Notes: generated from the letters alone by a model not told the origin. A stretch of DNA of 64,000 bases from an uncultured Flavobacteriaceae bacterium (GCA_947501845.1 CANMXP010000001.1:558001-622000), one strand, 5' to 3'; shown: positions 46,132 to 56,241, counted from the first letter of the stretch. Made by a program: numbers and translations.

Positions 46132-49100
46132 TCAATTCGCTATTTTCCATGATTCATTAAAATATCCTTGTCCAAGAACTCTATTATTATAAGCAATATC
46201 CTCAACTTCATAATCATAATAACCATCTACTGCCATATTTCCTTTTCGCTTATATACACAATGGTTGTTATTACTCCCTAATAAAACAATATACCTGTCC
46301 GGGCTTAATGGGGTTGGATAAACGATACAATACCCTAGTTTATTTCCTTCGTACTTTTGACCACCTAGCTTTAATCCATTAGCATCAATCTCTAGCGGCA
46401 ACGCTTTATATATTTTTTTAAACCATAAATTGGTATGCTGATTGCCTATCAGTATTAAATTACTATTAGCAAGATCACTCTTATCAATATCTTTATCATA
46501 CTTTACTGGTGGATAAGCATAATACGCCTTATGCCAAGAATCTATGAATGAATTTGCTATTGAGTCATTATAAACTTTATCCAATCGGCTTCCTAAACTG
46601 CCCTTTACAACTATAAAATGACCACTAAATACATCTACAAGTGGTCCCTCTGTAAATTCGTTTTTGGATAGTCCTACTTCCTTGCTATTTTTATTAAAAT
46701 TAAATGTGATCGCTTTGTCATAGGGATAACTATATGTATAATTCTCATTATTTATATGTATTAACAAATCATTTTTACTTTCTATAGGCACCTGATTAGG
46801 ATGTATAATCAGTTTTTTTGCATTTTTAACAACCACATTTATTTTGTTTCCAGTTACGCTAGCTTTAACATTTGCTTTTTCACCAGATTTCATTGGAAAT
46901 AATTGCAACCAATACGCTTTATTGTACCTATGACGGTATGTAGAAAAATCTACCTCTTTCTTTGCTTTTTGGACTTTGCCATTAAAAAAATTAAACATTT
47001 TATTATGGTAAAATAACTCAGGGTTTCCTTTATTAAATGTTTTAGCTAATTTTTCAAATTGCACACCAGCTTCTAATTGGTTAGCTTCATTTATAAAGTG
47101 TGCGATATATTTAATATCTGTATGGAAATTGTATTCGTTATGAAAGGCATAAATAGGGTTATTCTTTAAATTCTCCATTATGGCATATGGTCCATCTGTT
47201 TGAGAATAGCTATTAGTGGGCGTACTAACTGTCCCGCCTCCTATGCTTAATGCAGCAATTTTATCTGGATAGCGTTCGATTAAACAAAGGCTTAAACCAG
47301 TAGCACCACATTTTGAATACAAATAAATACGACTTGTATCTATGGGATGATTTTTTGAAACCTCCTCTATTAAGGAAAAGAAATCCGATTCAGCTATTGG
47401 TGAAATTAGCGAATTTGTATGTGTTCTTAAACCTGGAGCAGCAACATAACAATTATACCTTTCTGCTAATATTTTATAAAATTCTATATTGGTATTATTA
47501 GCAACTCTGGTACTTTTTAAATAATTCAAATGATTTGCCTCTGTTACTGGCATTACAACAACTAAAGGTTTTTTTATAGACTTTTTTTCTTCAATCGGTT
47601 TATGGAAAGTATAATATTGAGGTACACTATCAACTTTTGAAACAAAAGAATTTATTATAATTTCTTCACTTCTAAAAGGCTTCTTTAGCTTGGTTAGATC
47701 ATATAATTCTTTATACAGCAAAATTTTACTTTTTTCAAAGTTTACAGACCAGTTACTTTGATTAGTCGATATAGCCATATAATTAGGTCGCTCTTTATCA
47801 AATTCAAAAAAAACAGGTGTATTTTCCAAACTAGGTCTCCAAAATTCTTTTAAGTCCCCATCTGACATAATTTTAGATACTGCACTATCACTTACACGTA
47901 CAGGCCTAATCTCAGAATGTGTATTGTCTTCTTTGTAAAATCTAATTTCTGATATTGGGCGGTTTTGTTTTTGGGACAAAGAAAATTTTATCTTTTTTGG
48001 AGCTTTTAAATTGACCCATCTAGAAGGAAAATTCAAAAAATTAAAAATTGTATCCGCGGTATTTGCTTTACTAAACTGCTCTAATATTATTCCATTTCTT
48101 TTATAAAAATGGTCATTTATTAGACTATCTCTCTTAATTAAAGCTTTTAATGTATTTTTTAATTTAAAAGATTGGCATGTATCAATAATCTTTCGGGCTG
48201 CTGATACTTTTTTAGATAATTCATTATCTATATCTCCATAAAAAAAAGATTGATGAAACAAATTTGAATCTGAAATTAAATCGGCTTCATATAGCCCAAT
48301 CTTAAAATCATTAGGTAATTTAATTTCTGATACTCCTTGTTTATCCTCTTTTGTATAAACTAACTTCTCATTTATATCATAAATATTTACCTTGTTTATT
48401 AATCGAGATTTATGGAATATATCCTTCAATTCCAAAGGAAAAAATTTAGGCAAAACACAAGATTTGAAGTAATTGGTTTGATTTTTAAGATAAAAACTAT
48501 AATACCTATCTAAAGACGCCAAATTACAGGAAAAACGCCATTCTTGTTGTTTCTCCACCTTGGTTGGTTTAATACATACATTACCTAATTTGATGAGCAA
48601 AAAATTGTCTCCTTTTTTCAAATGTCCAAAAACTCTAGTTTTTGGACCTGAATAGTTTCTTGTATCTGCAAACTCATGAATTACCTTCCCATTAAGGGAA
48701 ATGATGCAGCTATCATCGCTCCCAAAGAGGATGCATACATCTTTTTCCTTATCACTAAAAATGTTACAGGATAAGTAAATGACACTTGTCTTTTCTATAT
48801 CGAAGTAATTCTTAAAATTGATATACCCTTGACTTTGAGAATATTTAGAATTCGTGAATTCATTTACGTAAAAAAGGGTATCTGAGTAATTATTTTTTTC
48901 TACTGAATTCAATATTTTGGGAGTAACTCTTGATGCATTAATTGCATTATAATGTTGTAGAACAGGATAATTTATTAAATCCTTAGCCTGAAACAAGCTA
49001 TCCGCATAAAAAGGCCCCGTAATTTTCCAATTTTCTAAAAAGATATCATTATTACCTCCCTTGTTAGCAATAAAATTTGTTTCAGATTTTGAAATGTAGT

Positions 49101-49161
49101 TGCACGAACCAAATAATGGTAAAACTACAATTAATAAAATTAAAACTTTATGCTTTATCAC
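46132..49161 (-). CDS. Large lipoprotein with alpha/beta-hydrolase domain and Cys at the nucleophile elbow
   Basis: The frame opens at an ATG at 49197, but the GTG at 49161 yields a clean lipoprotein signal (LILLIVVLPLFGSC) and leaves room for the promoter at 49204-49269, so I prefer it (1009 aa). N-terminal half: beta-rich, with an INFKNYFDIEKTSVIYLSCN stretch like sugar-binding or jelly-roll domains. Middle: a prolyl-oligopeptidase/PHB-depolymerase-like hydrolase with PIDTSRIYLYSKCGATGLSL. The family elbow is GxSxG; here SKCGA puts Cys (near residue 618) where the Ser normally is. The C-terminal part (GPLVDVFSGHFIVVKG) also fits this hydrolase group. It is the first gene of the six-gene operon. 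Confidence 0.75.
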   Translation of the reverse strand: MIKHKVLILLIVVLPLFGSCNYISKSETNFIANKGGNNDIFLENWKITGPFYADSLFQAKDLINYPVLQHYNAINASRVTPKILNSVEKNNYSDTLFYVNEFTNSKYSQSQGYINFKNYFDIEKTSVIYLSCNIFSDKEKDVCILFGSDDSCIISLNGKVIHEFADTRNYSGPKTRVFGHLKKGDNFLLIKLGNVCIKPTKVEKQQEWRFSCNLASLDRYYSFYLKNQTNYFKSCVLPKFFPLELKDIFHKSRLINKVNIYDINEKLVYTKEDKQGVSEIKLPNDFKIGLYEADLISDSNLFHQSFFYGDIDNELSKKVSAARKIIDTCQSFKLKNTLKALIKRDSLINDHFYKRNGIILEQFSKANTADTIFNFLNFPSRWVNLKAPKKIKFSLSQKQNRPISEIRFYKEDNTHSEIRPVRVSDSAVSKIMSDGDLKEFWRPSLENTPVFFEFDKERPNYMAISTNQSNWSVNFEKSKILLYKELYDLTKLKKPFRSEEIIINSFVSKVDSVPQYYTFHKPIEEKKSIKKPLVVVMPVTEANHLNYLKSTRVANNTNIEFYKILAERYNCYVAAPGLRTHTNSLISPIAESDFFSLIEEVSKNHPIDTSRIYLYSKCGATGLSLCLIERYPDKIAALSIGGGTVSTPTNSYSQTDGPYAIMENLKNNPIYAFHNEYNFHTDIKYIAHFINEANQLEAGVQFEKLAKTFNKGNPELFYHNKMFNFFNGKVQKAKKEVDFSTYRHRYNKAYWLQLFPMKSGEKANVKASVTGNKINVVVKNAKKLIIHPNQVPIESKNDLLIHINNENYTYSYPYDKAITFNFNKNSKEVGLSKNEFTEGPLVDVFSGHFIVVKGSLGSRLDKVYNDSIANSFIDSWHKAYYAYPPVKYDKDIDKSDLANSNLILIGNQHTNLWFKKIYKALPLEIDANGLKLGGQKYEGNKLGYCIVYPTPLSPDRYIVLLGSNNNHCVYKRKGNMAVDGYYDYEVEDIAYNNRVLGQGYFNESWKIAN

Positions 49162-49203
49162 AGTGTATTTTGGTTCAGAAAATAAACAAAAACCCATTCT
49201 TGA

Positions 49204-49269
49204 TAAAGGTATTTTCTTACCACCACACCAGTGGCTCCATATTGTTCAAAAGCGTATACAAATTGTTCT
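49204..49269 (-). promoter_or_regulatory. Promoter module with two GAACAAT repeats 21 bp apart, exporter operon
   Basis: On the minus strand AGAACAAT (49269-49262) and GAACAAT (49247-49241) are 21 bp apart, with GTATAC between as at 36.6 kb. After 29 nt comes TACCTTTA (49211-49204), close to TAnnTTTG. The predicted transcript start (about 49198) falls at the ATG 49197, which supports the downstream GTG at 49161 as the true start codon of the first gene. Confidence 0.6.
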
Positions 49270-49385
49270 AATGATAAGAAAATTGCATACACGTTTTAAG
49301 TTATAACAATTTTAGCATAATCAGCTTAAATTGTAACTAAATTATAAGAAAATGAATATCGATTTTTTAAGCTAAACCTTAATTA

Positions 49386-49607
49386 CTAAGTTAACTCCCT
49401 AATATTCCGAATCATACTATCCAATCCATTTAATTTTATCTCGTAGACCTGTGCAAGCATATCGCCCAGTTTTCCTTTTGGAAAGCCTTTATTGCGATAC
49501 CATGTGAGATAATATTCTGGCAGATCAATTAAATAGCGGTCTTTATATTTACCAAAAGGCATTTTGGTATGTGCCAAATCTATAAGAAATTGTTTATCTG
49601 GAAGCAT
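49386..49607 (-). CDS. DUF3820 family protein
   Basis: The 73 residues match DUF3820: MPFGKYKDRYLIDLPEYYLTWYRNKGFPKGKLGDML is the family core (xMPFGKYKG...LPxxYLxWF). Small cytoplasmic protein; related to a putative quorum-sensing-regulated factor family, but without a demonstrated function. It lies 2 bp after the DUF922 gene, in the same direction. No signal peptide. Confidence 0.85.
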   Translation of the reverse strand: MLPDKQFLIDLAHTKMPFGKYKDRYLIDLPEYYLTWYRNKGFPKGKLGDMLAQVYEIKLNGLDSMIRNIRELT

Positions 49608-49609
49608 AT

Positions 49610-50164
49610 TTAGTCTACAGATTTATATTCTGAGAGTTTATCTAATTCGTCAGTTATATATATGTCCCATTTAGCTTGCGCATCAACATTTCTGGAATAA
49701 TTAGTTTCAGAATCATAGTTATTTTGCATCTGTGAGAGTTCTTTATTAATAACATTATGCAGTGTTTTTAATTGACTTCTAACACTATTAGAGACTTTAA
49801 CCTGATCTATTCGCTGTCTAAACATGCGCGCATGCAACTCTGTAATATCGAAATGTAACTGCTCATGCCCTAAAACGTGCGTATCTGCCTGATCTTTTTT
49901 ATACCATGATTTTTCTGGATAAAAATGTGCATACACATTGGAAGTAAAGCTTACAACTTGGTCATCTGTAGTTCTTACAGAAAAACCAAACGTAATACCA
50001 GATGCCGTTATAGCTACTGCGCTCGTGTTTATATCAGGGGCACCTCTAAAATCACTCCAGGATAATCTATAAGATTCGCTCCAAGACATAGCGGGTTCGT
50101 CTTGTTGAACACAAAGAAAACAACATAAAATACAGAAGGTTTTAAACACTGTTAAATTTGTCAC
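49610..50164 (-). CDS. DUF922 putative secreted zinc metalloprotease-like protein
   Basis: The 184 residues begin with a hydrophobic leader (TVFKTFCILCCFLCVQQ). The core shows WSDFRGAPD near the start and VLGHEQLHFDITELHARMFRQ (about residue 100), an HExxH zinc-binding helix as in DUF922 proteins. Substrates are unknown. It is likely periplasmic. It pairs with the DUF3820 gene downstream. Confidence 0.8.
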   Translation of the reverse strand: MTNLTVFKTFCILCCFLCVQQDEPAMSWSESYRLSWSDFRGAPDINTSAVAITASGITFGFSVRTTDDQVVSFTSNVYAHFYPEKSWYKKDQADTHVLGHEQLHFDITELHARMFRQRIDQVKVSNSVRSQLKTLHNVINKELSQMQNNYDSETNYSRNVDAQAKWDIYITDELDKLSEYKSVD

Positions 50165-50194
50165 TAGTAGAATTTACATTATTTTAATCAATTA

Positions 50195-50232
50195 ACAGAT
50201 TGCTTTGTTGCCCTAAAGCGTTCACAATGACA
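50195..50232. repeat. Fragment of a dispersed palindromic repeat
   Basis: ACAGATTGC...CACAATGACA looks like the right half of the ...ATTGCTTCG...GCAATGACA intergenic repeat of flavobacteria. The left half is not recognisable. It lies between the LysM receptor gene and the DUF922 gene. Confidence 0.35.
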
Positions 50233-50263
50233 ATTGATACTATCTAAAGCGAAACGTACTTTA

Positions 50264-52195
50264 TTACTTTACCTCAACAATAACTAAATCATCATACTTT
50301 ACCAAATACACCGTACTGTTGTAATAACCACCAAAGAGCTTCTTTTTATAAGCGAACTTATTTTCTACATATTCGGTAAGTGGTGCCTTATTAACAGACT
50401 TATATAAATCTTCCGAGGATACTAAGCGCAATACAACATCCATAGTTAAATCGAAACCTTTAACAGCCCTGTTGTTAGGTGTTACATTATAGATTCGGTT
50501 ATATTTTTTCACAAAGGCATTATTGTCGTTTTCATTATATGATCTCGACATGGTTGCAAAGTGAAATTGTAATTCAGATAAATGGGTGTTATTCACCTCA
50601 TCATCTTTAAAAGCATTACTAACATTGGTAGTTACTAATACAATCTCAATCGCTTTTTTCCTTTCTTGTATGTTTTCTTCTTGAATTAAAGCAGCCAGAA
50701 TACTAGTAACATTCGAAACAAAACCAGCGTCTTGGGTTTCTAAAAACACAATGTTTTTCCCTGGTTTTAATGCCCCTTGAATGTCCCCTTTACTCACAAA
50801 GTATTTATCTTCTCCTTTCTTATCCTTTCTTGAAAGAATTTGCTTTGCGCGATTGAACTCAAGCTTTATATCATCTGAAACTGCTTTATTTTTAGTATCT
50901 GAAATAATCATAATATTACTCGCTAAAGTATCAGATTTTACAAAGTTTACGATCTTCTTTTTTAGCAAATCATCAGAAGGCCTGGATTGAAATACATTAT
51001 CATATAACTTTAAATTTGTTCCAATTGGAGATACAATAGGCGTATTAAATTTTCTTAATTCTGAAGCTGCTGCCTCAAAATTACTAGGAGTTAACGGACC
51101 AATAACAGCATCAACATTTTCAAAGTCATTGTCATCAATGATATGTTTTACTTCTCCCAATTCATATTTAGTATCGTACACATCTACTTTAAGAGAAACC
51201 CCCAACTTTTTCAAAGAATCGATAGCCATTAAAACACCAGAATGAAAATCTAACGAGGCATCTAAATAAGGGTCTTTATTAATGCTTTTTTTGATATCAG
51301 ATTCCGAATCAAAATCCACACGATTAAGTCTAAAAGGCAACATAATGGCAATGTGCTTTGTATTAAAATCGGTAATACTGTCTGCCAAATTAACCCTATT
51401 ATCCAATTCTGTTATGCCATTGGCTAAATTAGAATAAGGTATTTTTAATATCATACCTGCTTTTAATCCACCTGCTTTTAAAATTGGGTTTAAAGCTTCT
51501 AATTCCACTTGTTCTAAACCTAACTTAAGTTTTAGTCTATAAAATCCTTCTTTTGGCAATACTTTATAATAGCTATACTGTTCGTCTACTTCCTTTTCTT
51601 CTTCATCACCTATGTTTGGTACATTTAGTACCTGCCCTTCTTGTAAAACAGCTCCCATTTCTGGATTAAGCTCCTCAAGTTCTTTAACTGTTATTCCAAA
51701 CTTATAAGCAATACGCCATTTGCCTTCTTTGGGAAGCACAGTATACTGTTTAGTAAGTTCATTGACTTTTTCAACCTCAATAACTTTAAATATTGGAATT
51801 TGAAGTTTATCACCTTTTCTTAAAGGTTCTGCATATAAAAACTTATTGTGCTTTTTAATTTCTTCTATAGTCACATTATACCGCTGCGATAAACTAAAAA
51901 GTGTTTCTCTTTTTTTAGTTCGATGCTTTTTATAACCTTCTAATTCCCTAACTGTAGTTATTTTAGGAATATTTGATTCTTTTGGCTTTGGAATAATTAA
52001 AACAGAATTAATCCTTAATTCTTTTTTAGCATCAGGATTTAAATTATAAATATCTGAGGGTGTAACGTAGTATTTTTTTGCAATACTTTCAATGGTTTCT
52101 CCTTGTTTAACTTTATGAGTACTATAATTTTGAGCTTGAGCAGTACTAAAGCTAAATAATAGTACTAAGCATAAAACGAAAAAGAATTTATTCAT
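50264..52195 (-). CDS. LysM-repeat protein with type I periplasmic-binding (amino-acid-receptor-like) domain
   Basis: The 643 residues have a signal peptide ending FSTAQAQ. Four LysM-like repeats follow (about 25-70, 88-135, 148-195, 208-255), among them HKVKQGETIESIAKKYYVTPSDIY and YTVLPKEGKWRIAYKFGITVKEL. A type I solute-binding fold resembling branched-chain amino acid receptors occupies about 280-640 (IAIMLPFRLN, DVYDTKYELGEVKHII, DAVIGPLTPSNFEA, GFDLTMDVVLRL). It probably attaches to peptidoglycan via LysM and binds a ligand or partner protein; the last two LysM copies are diverged. It is next to guaA but with 291 bp between. Confidence 0.85.
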   Translation of the reverse strand: MNKFFFVLCLVLLFSFSTAQAQNYSTHKVKQGETIESIAKKYYVTPSDIYNLNPDAKKELRINSVLIIPKPKESNIPKITTVRELEGYKKHRTKKRETLFSLSQRYNVTIEEIKKHNKFLYAEPLRKGDKLQIPIFKVIEVEKVNELTKQYTVLPKEGKWRIAYKFGITVKELEELNPEMGAVLQEGQVLNVPNIGDEEEKEVDEQYSYYKVLPKEGFYRLKLKLGLEQVELEALNPILKAGGLKAGMILKIPYSNLANGITELDNRVNLADSITDFNTKHIAIMLPFRLNRVDFDSESDIKKSINKDPYLDASLDFHSGVLMAIDSLKKLGVSLKVDVYDTKYELGEVKHIIDDNDFENVDAVIGPLTPSNFEAAASELRKFNTPIVSPIGTNLKLYDNVFQSRPSDDLLKKKIVNFVKSDTLASNIMIISDTKNKAVSDDIKLEFNRAKQILSRKDKKGEDKYFVSKGDIQGALKPGKNIVFLETQDAGFVSNVTSILAALIQEENIQERKKAIEIVLVTTNVSNAFKDDEVNNTHLSELQFHFATMSRSYNENDNNAFVKKYNRIYNVTPNNRAVKGFDLTMDVVLRLVSSEDLYKSVNKAPLTEYVENKFAYKKKLFGGYYNSTVYLVKYDDLVIVEVK

Positions 52196-52486
52196 GTAAT
52201 CTGTTTTTAAACTGCGTTAAAGGGGCTATTCCCGCGATTTTACTCAAGATAAACCTCCCTTTCTTTTTTAACAATACATATAACATGCCAAAAAATGTAA
52301 GCTATATTAGGTCCAGCCTGATTATATTTTTGAATTCAACTAAAATTATATACGCGTGTTTACAATAGATAGGATGATTTCAAAAAATAAATATAGTTTA
52401 TAAATACTATAACGTCCAACTTAACCATAGTATTTCGACTTATTTTTTCTGCACTAAATATTGACACAAAACAACTTAAGCATATA

Positions 52487-54022
52487 TTATTCCCATTCTA
52501 TAGTGGCTGGTGGCTTAGAGCTAATATCATAAACTACTCTATTAACGCCTTTTACCTTGTTTATTATATCGTTTGATGTTTTTTGTAAAAATTCGTAAGG
52601 TAAATTTACCCAATCTGCTGTCATGCCATCCGTACTTTCTACGGCTCTAAGTGCCACACATTTTTCATAGGTACGCTCATCTCCCATCACACCAACACTA
52701 TTAACGGGGAGCAACATAGCTCCTGCTTGCCAAACTTTATCGTACAGATTCCATTCTTTTAAACCATTTATAAAAATAGCATCAACTTCTTGTAGAATGC
52801 GTACTTTTTCTGCTGTGATATCTCCTAAAATACGAATTCCAAGACCTGGACCAGGAAATGGATGACGTCCTAAAAGTTCAGGATCAATCCCCAGAGTAGC
52901 TCCTACTCGCCTAACCTCATCTTTAAAAATAGCTCTTAACGGCTCTACTATTTTAAGTTTCATAAAGTCTGGTAACCCTCCTACATTATGATGACTTTTT
53001 ATAGTTGCTGAAGGTCCTCCAGTTGCAGAAACACTTTCTATCACATCTGGATAAATAGTGCCTTGTGCTAACCATTTTACATCTTCCAACTTATGAGCTT
53101 CATCATCAAAAACCTCTATAAAGGCATTTCCTATAGCTTTACGCTTTTTTTCTGGATCTTCTATACCCGCTAAAGCTTCTAAAAAACGTTCAGAAGCATC
53201 AACACCCTTTACGTTAAGTCCCATTCCTTCATATTGATTTAAAACACTTTGGAACTCATTTTTACGAAGCAAACCATTATTAACAAATATGCAATACAGA
53301 TTTTTCCCTATCGCTTTATTGAGCAAAACTGCTGCCACTGTAGAATCCACTCCTCCAGAAAGACCAAGAACCACTTTATCGTTTCCTACTTTTTCCTGAA
53401 TGGCTTCAACGGTTTCTTCTACAAAAGAATCTGGTGTCCAGTCTTGATGAAGTCCAGAAATATTCACCAAAAAGTTTTCTAATATTTGCTTTCCATCTGT
53501 CGAATGATATACTTCAGGATGAAATTGAATCGCATAAGTTATTTCGCCCTCAATTTTATATGCTGCATTTTTAACATCATGTGTACTCGCTATTAAAATA
53601 CTTCCTGTTGGTAATTCCTTAATCGTGTCACTATGACTCATCCAAACCTGACTCCCTTCATTAACATTTTCAAAAAATGGTTCTTCTGTTTTTATGAATG
53701 ATAAATTTGCTCGACCATATTCTCTGGTATTTGAAGGTGCTACCTCGCCTCCTGAGAAATGCGCTAAATATTGTGCGCCATAACATACCCCTAAAAGCGG
53801 TTTCTTTCCACGTATTTGAGATAAATCTGGATGTAAAGCTTCTTCTCCTCTTACAGAATAAGGGCTACCAGAAAGTATAACGGCTTTATAACTTTCTAAA
53901 TTTGCTGGAATTTTATTAAATGGATGTATTTCGGAGTATATGTTGAGTTCCCTAACTCGACGGGCAATAAGCTGTGTGTATTGCGATCCGAAGTCTAAAA
54001 TTAGTACCTTATCATGTTGCAT
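52487..54022 (-). CDS. guaA: GMP synthase (glutamine-hydrolysing)
   Basis: The 511 residues comprise a class I glutamine amidotransferase domain (about 1-190; nucleophile in [27 protein letters not shown] for His/Glu). An ATP pyrophosphatase domain follows with the P-loop [16 protein letters not shown], and a C-terminal dimerisation domain ends PPATIEWE. It aminates XMP to GMP. The frame can start at a TTG at 54028, but the ATG at 54022 ([18 protein letters not shown]) gives the normal length. No partner gene is in the operon. Confidence 0.96.
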   Translation of the reverse strand: MQHDKVLILDFGSQYTQLIARRVRELNIYSEIHPFNKIPANLESYKAVILSGSPYSVRGEEALHPDLSQIRGKKPLLGVCYGAQYLAHFSGGEVAPSNTREYGRANLSFIKTEEPFFENVNEGSQVWMSHSDTIKELPTGSILIASTHDVKNAAYKIEGEITYAIQFHPEVYHSTDGKQILENFLVNISGLHQDWTPDSFVEETVEAIQEKVGNDKVVLGLSGGVDSTVAAVLLNKAIGKNLYCIFVNNGLLRKNEFQSVLNQYEGMGLNVKGVDASERFLEALAGIEDPEKKRKAIGNAFIEVFDDEAHKLEDVKWLAQGTIYPDVIESVSATGGPSATIKSHHNVGGLPDFMKLKIVEPLRAIFKDEVRRVGATLGIDPELLGRHPFPGPGLGIRILGDITAEKVRILQEVDAIFINGLKEWNLYDKVWQAGAMLLPVNSVGVMGDERTYEKCVALRAVESTDGMTADWVNLPYEFLQKTSNDIINKVKGVNRVVYDISSKPPATIEWE

Positions 54023-54193
54023 GCGCAAAAGTAATAATTGATTTTAGAATGACGAATTAGGAACGATAGTTTTTTAAATTAAATTTTAAACAAATCATTG
54101 TGAATAATTGCGTAAAGATTCTACACATTTCCCTCAAGTTTTGTAATAAAAATACTTCTTTAAATAACAAAAAAACTCGATCACAACTATTTA

Positions 54194-54223
54194 TTTGATT
54201 TTCAGATATTTAATATATATTTT
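54194..54223 (+). promoter_or_regulatory. Possible promoter of the TPR regulator gene
   Basis: TTTG (54194-54197) and TATATTTT (54216-54223) match the -33 and -7 elements with one mismatch in the second and an 18-bp spacer. They lie 30-60 bp before the start codon at 54253. In such AT-rich DNA this is only suggestive. Confidence 0.35.
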
Positions 54224-54252
54224 TATCAAAACAACACAATCTAACCTAATAA

Positions 54253-56124
54253 ATGAAACGCCTCTCATTTTACCTGTACTTTGTACTTATTCCTTGTTTT
54301 TTATCATCTCAAAATGATAAGAAAATCGATAGTCTAATCAAATTATCTAAAACTTTACCTGAAAACGAAACTAAAGCTGCTATACTAGGAACTATCTACG
54401 AAGAGCTTATGTTTAAAGATTCTGAACTTTCTTTTGAATATGCAAAAAGAAGCTACGAATTATCTAAAAAATTAAATTATCAAAAAGGGATTGCATCTGG
54501 CTATTTACATTTTGCTAATTACTATAGGGATCGGGGAATATTGGATTCTACCAGACATTATTATGCAAAATCTTTAAATGGGTTTAAGCAGATAAATTCA
54601 ACGAAAGGCATATTATTTGTTAACCATTCCATGGCCTCATTTGAACAAAATTTAGGGAATTTTGATAAAGCCCTAAGCTATGCCAATGAAAACATTAATA
54701 TTTATAAAAAAAGGGATAGTGTAGAAGGCACAAATCATAATTTCTTTAATCTTATTGGTTCAGAATACGAACTTATAGGAGGTATACATAAAGAACTTGG
54801 AAACTACCATATAGCATTAACTGAAACTTTAAAGGCTTTAAATTTCTTTGAACAAAAAAAGGATAAGTTAAGAAGAGGAGATGCTTTGTTACAACTAGGT
54901 AATATTGAATATTTATTAGGAAATTATGACAAAGCTTTAGGTTACAGTACAGACGCTTATTCAATTTATAAAGATTACAAAGATTTACAATATCAGAGTT
55001 ATGCAGCCAATGATATAGGAGATGCCTATGTCAAACTTCAAAAATTGGATTTAGCAAAACAATATTATGAAACGGCTCTTAAGTTAGCTACCGACATTAA
55101 AAACAAAGAAATAGAAGGAAGCTCACTTGGTAATTTAGGAAATACATATGTCAAATTAAAACAATACAATAAGGCTATTGATCTTTTAAATCAAGGCCTA
55201 AATATTCATAGAAAATTAGATTATAAAAATGCCATAGCCGAAGACCTTAACCATATTGCCCAAGTTGCCATTGAAACGAAAAGGTTTAGCGAAGCTTTTA
55301 AAAACCTAGATGAATCTATTCTGATTTCATCAAAAACGGGCTCAAAAGAAAATTTAAAGGAAGCATATTATTTGAGGTATAAAGCTAATAAGTATGCAAA
55401 TAATATAAAAAAAGCACTGTCTGATCATGAATATTTCTCAACTATAAATGACTCTATCTTTAATGTAACCAAATCGAAACAAATTGAAGAGTTGCGCACT
55501 ATTCATGAAACCGAAAAAAAAGAGCAGCAAATTACACTTCAAAAGCATGAAATAGATCTTTTAAAACAGAAAGGTGAAATAAACAATCTTTACAAAATTT
55601 TATTTGGCATCGGTTTTTTGTTGTCGTTAATTGGGTTTTATGCGGTACGACAAAAATTGAGACACAGCAAGGTTGAAAAAGAAAAATTAGATCTTGAATT
55701 AGAGTTTAAAAAGAAAGAACTAACAACCCACGCCTTGCATCTAGCCAAAAAGAACGAAGTCTTAGAGGGTTTAAAACAACAAGCCAAATCGTTTAAAGCT
55801 TCGGAAAGTGGCCTAAAGGGCTATAATCAACTCATTAGAACCATAAATTTTGATTTGAAAGATGATAACAACTGGGAAAATTTTAGTAGATACTTTCAAG
55901 AAGTACATAAGGATTTTAATGCTAATGTGAAGCAAAAATTTCCCGAACTCACACCAAATGAATTACGCTTAATGTCTTTATTAAAAATGAATTTATCCTC
56001 GAAAGAAATTGCTAATATTCTTAATATTTCTCCAGAAGGTATAAAAAAAGCACGCTATAGACTTAGAAAAAAATTAAACATCTCTACTGAAGATTCTTTA
56101 CAAGACTTGATTTTAAAGATTTAA
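54253..56124 (+). CDS. TPR-containing membrane regulator with LuxR-type HTH
   Basis: The 623 residues have a signal peptide (ends PCFLSSQ) and a periplasmic tetratricopeptide array of about eight repeats (about 45-400; for example YDKALGYSTDAYSIYKDYKD and YNKAIDLLNQGLNIHRKL). One transmembrane segment (about 445-462) precedes a cytoplasmic coiled coil and a C-terminal LuxR-like helix-turn-helix: FPELTPNELRLMSLLKMNLSSKEIANILNISPEGIKKARYRLR. Such proteins are common in Bacteroidota as one-component sensors. Ligand and targets are unknown. Monocistronic, with a hairpin terminator. Confidence 0.88.
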   Translation: MKRLSFYLYFVLIPCFLSSQNDKKIDSLIKLSKTLPENETKAAILGTIYEELMFKDSELSFEYAKRSYELSKKLNYQKGIASGYLHFANYYRDRGILDSTRHYYAKSLNGFKQINSTKGILFVNHSMASFEQNLGNFDKALSYANENINIYKKRDSVEGTNHNFFNLIGSEYELIGGIHKELGNYHIALTETLKALNFFEQKKDKLRRGDALLQLGNIEYLLGNYDKALGYSTDAYSIYKDYKDLQYQSYAANDIGDAYVKLQKLDLAKQYYETALKLATDIKNKEIEGSSLGNLGNTYVKLKQYNKAIDLLNQGLNIHRKLDYKNAIAEDLNHIAQVAIETKRFSEAFKNLDESILISSKTGSKENLKEAYYLRYKANKYANNIKKALSDHEYFSTINDSIFNVTKSKQIEELRTIHETEKKEQQITLQKHEIDLLKQKGEINNLYKILFGIGFLLSLIGFYAVRQKLRHSKVEKEKLDLELEFKKKELTTHALHLAKKNEVLEGLKQQAKSFKASESGLKGYNQLIRTINFDLKDDNNWENFSRYFQEVHKDFNANVKQKFPELTPNELRLMSLLKMNLSSKEIANILNISPEGIKKARYRLRKKLNISTEDSLQDLILKI

Positions 56125-56199
56125 TCTACTTGTAAATATCCACCGCTAAAAGTAGTGCTTTGGTCTACCCCTAAAAGGGTTTTATAATTTTTGATTGTT

Positions 56200-56236
56200 A
56201 GGCCTGTCTGGCTTTGAAAACCTGATAGGTCTTTTT
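56200..56236 (+). terminator. Terminator of the TPR regulator gene
   Basis: AGGCCTGTC (56200-56208) pairs with GATAGGTCT (56224-56232), including two G-U pairs, followed by T5 on the plus strand. A small CCC-TAAAA-GGG hairpin with TTTT (56168-56184) lies just before. The convergent decarboxylase gene ends at 56242. Confidence 0.65.
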
Positions 56237-56241
56237 ATTTT

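Noticed and set aside
49077-49306. Short plus-strand frames over the start of the hydrolase gene
   Set aside because: They overlap the promoter module and the lipoprotein signal sequence on the other strand and show no protein features.
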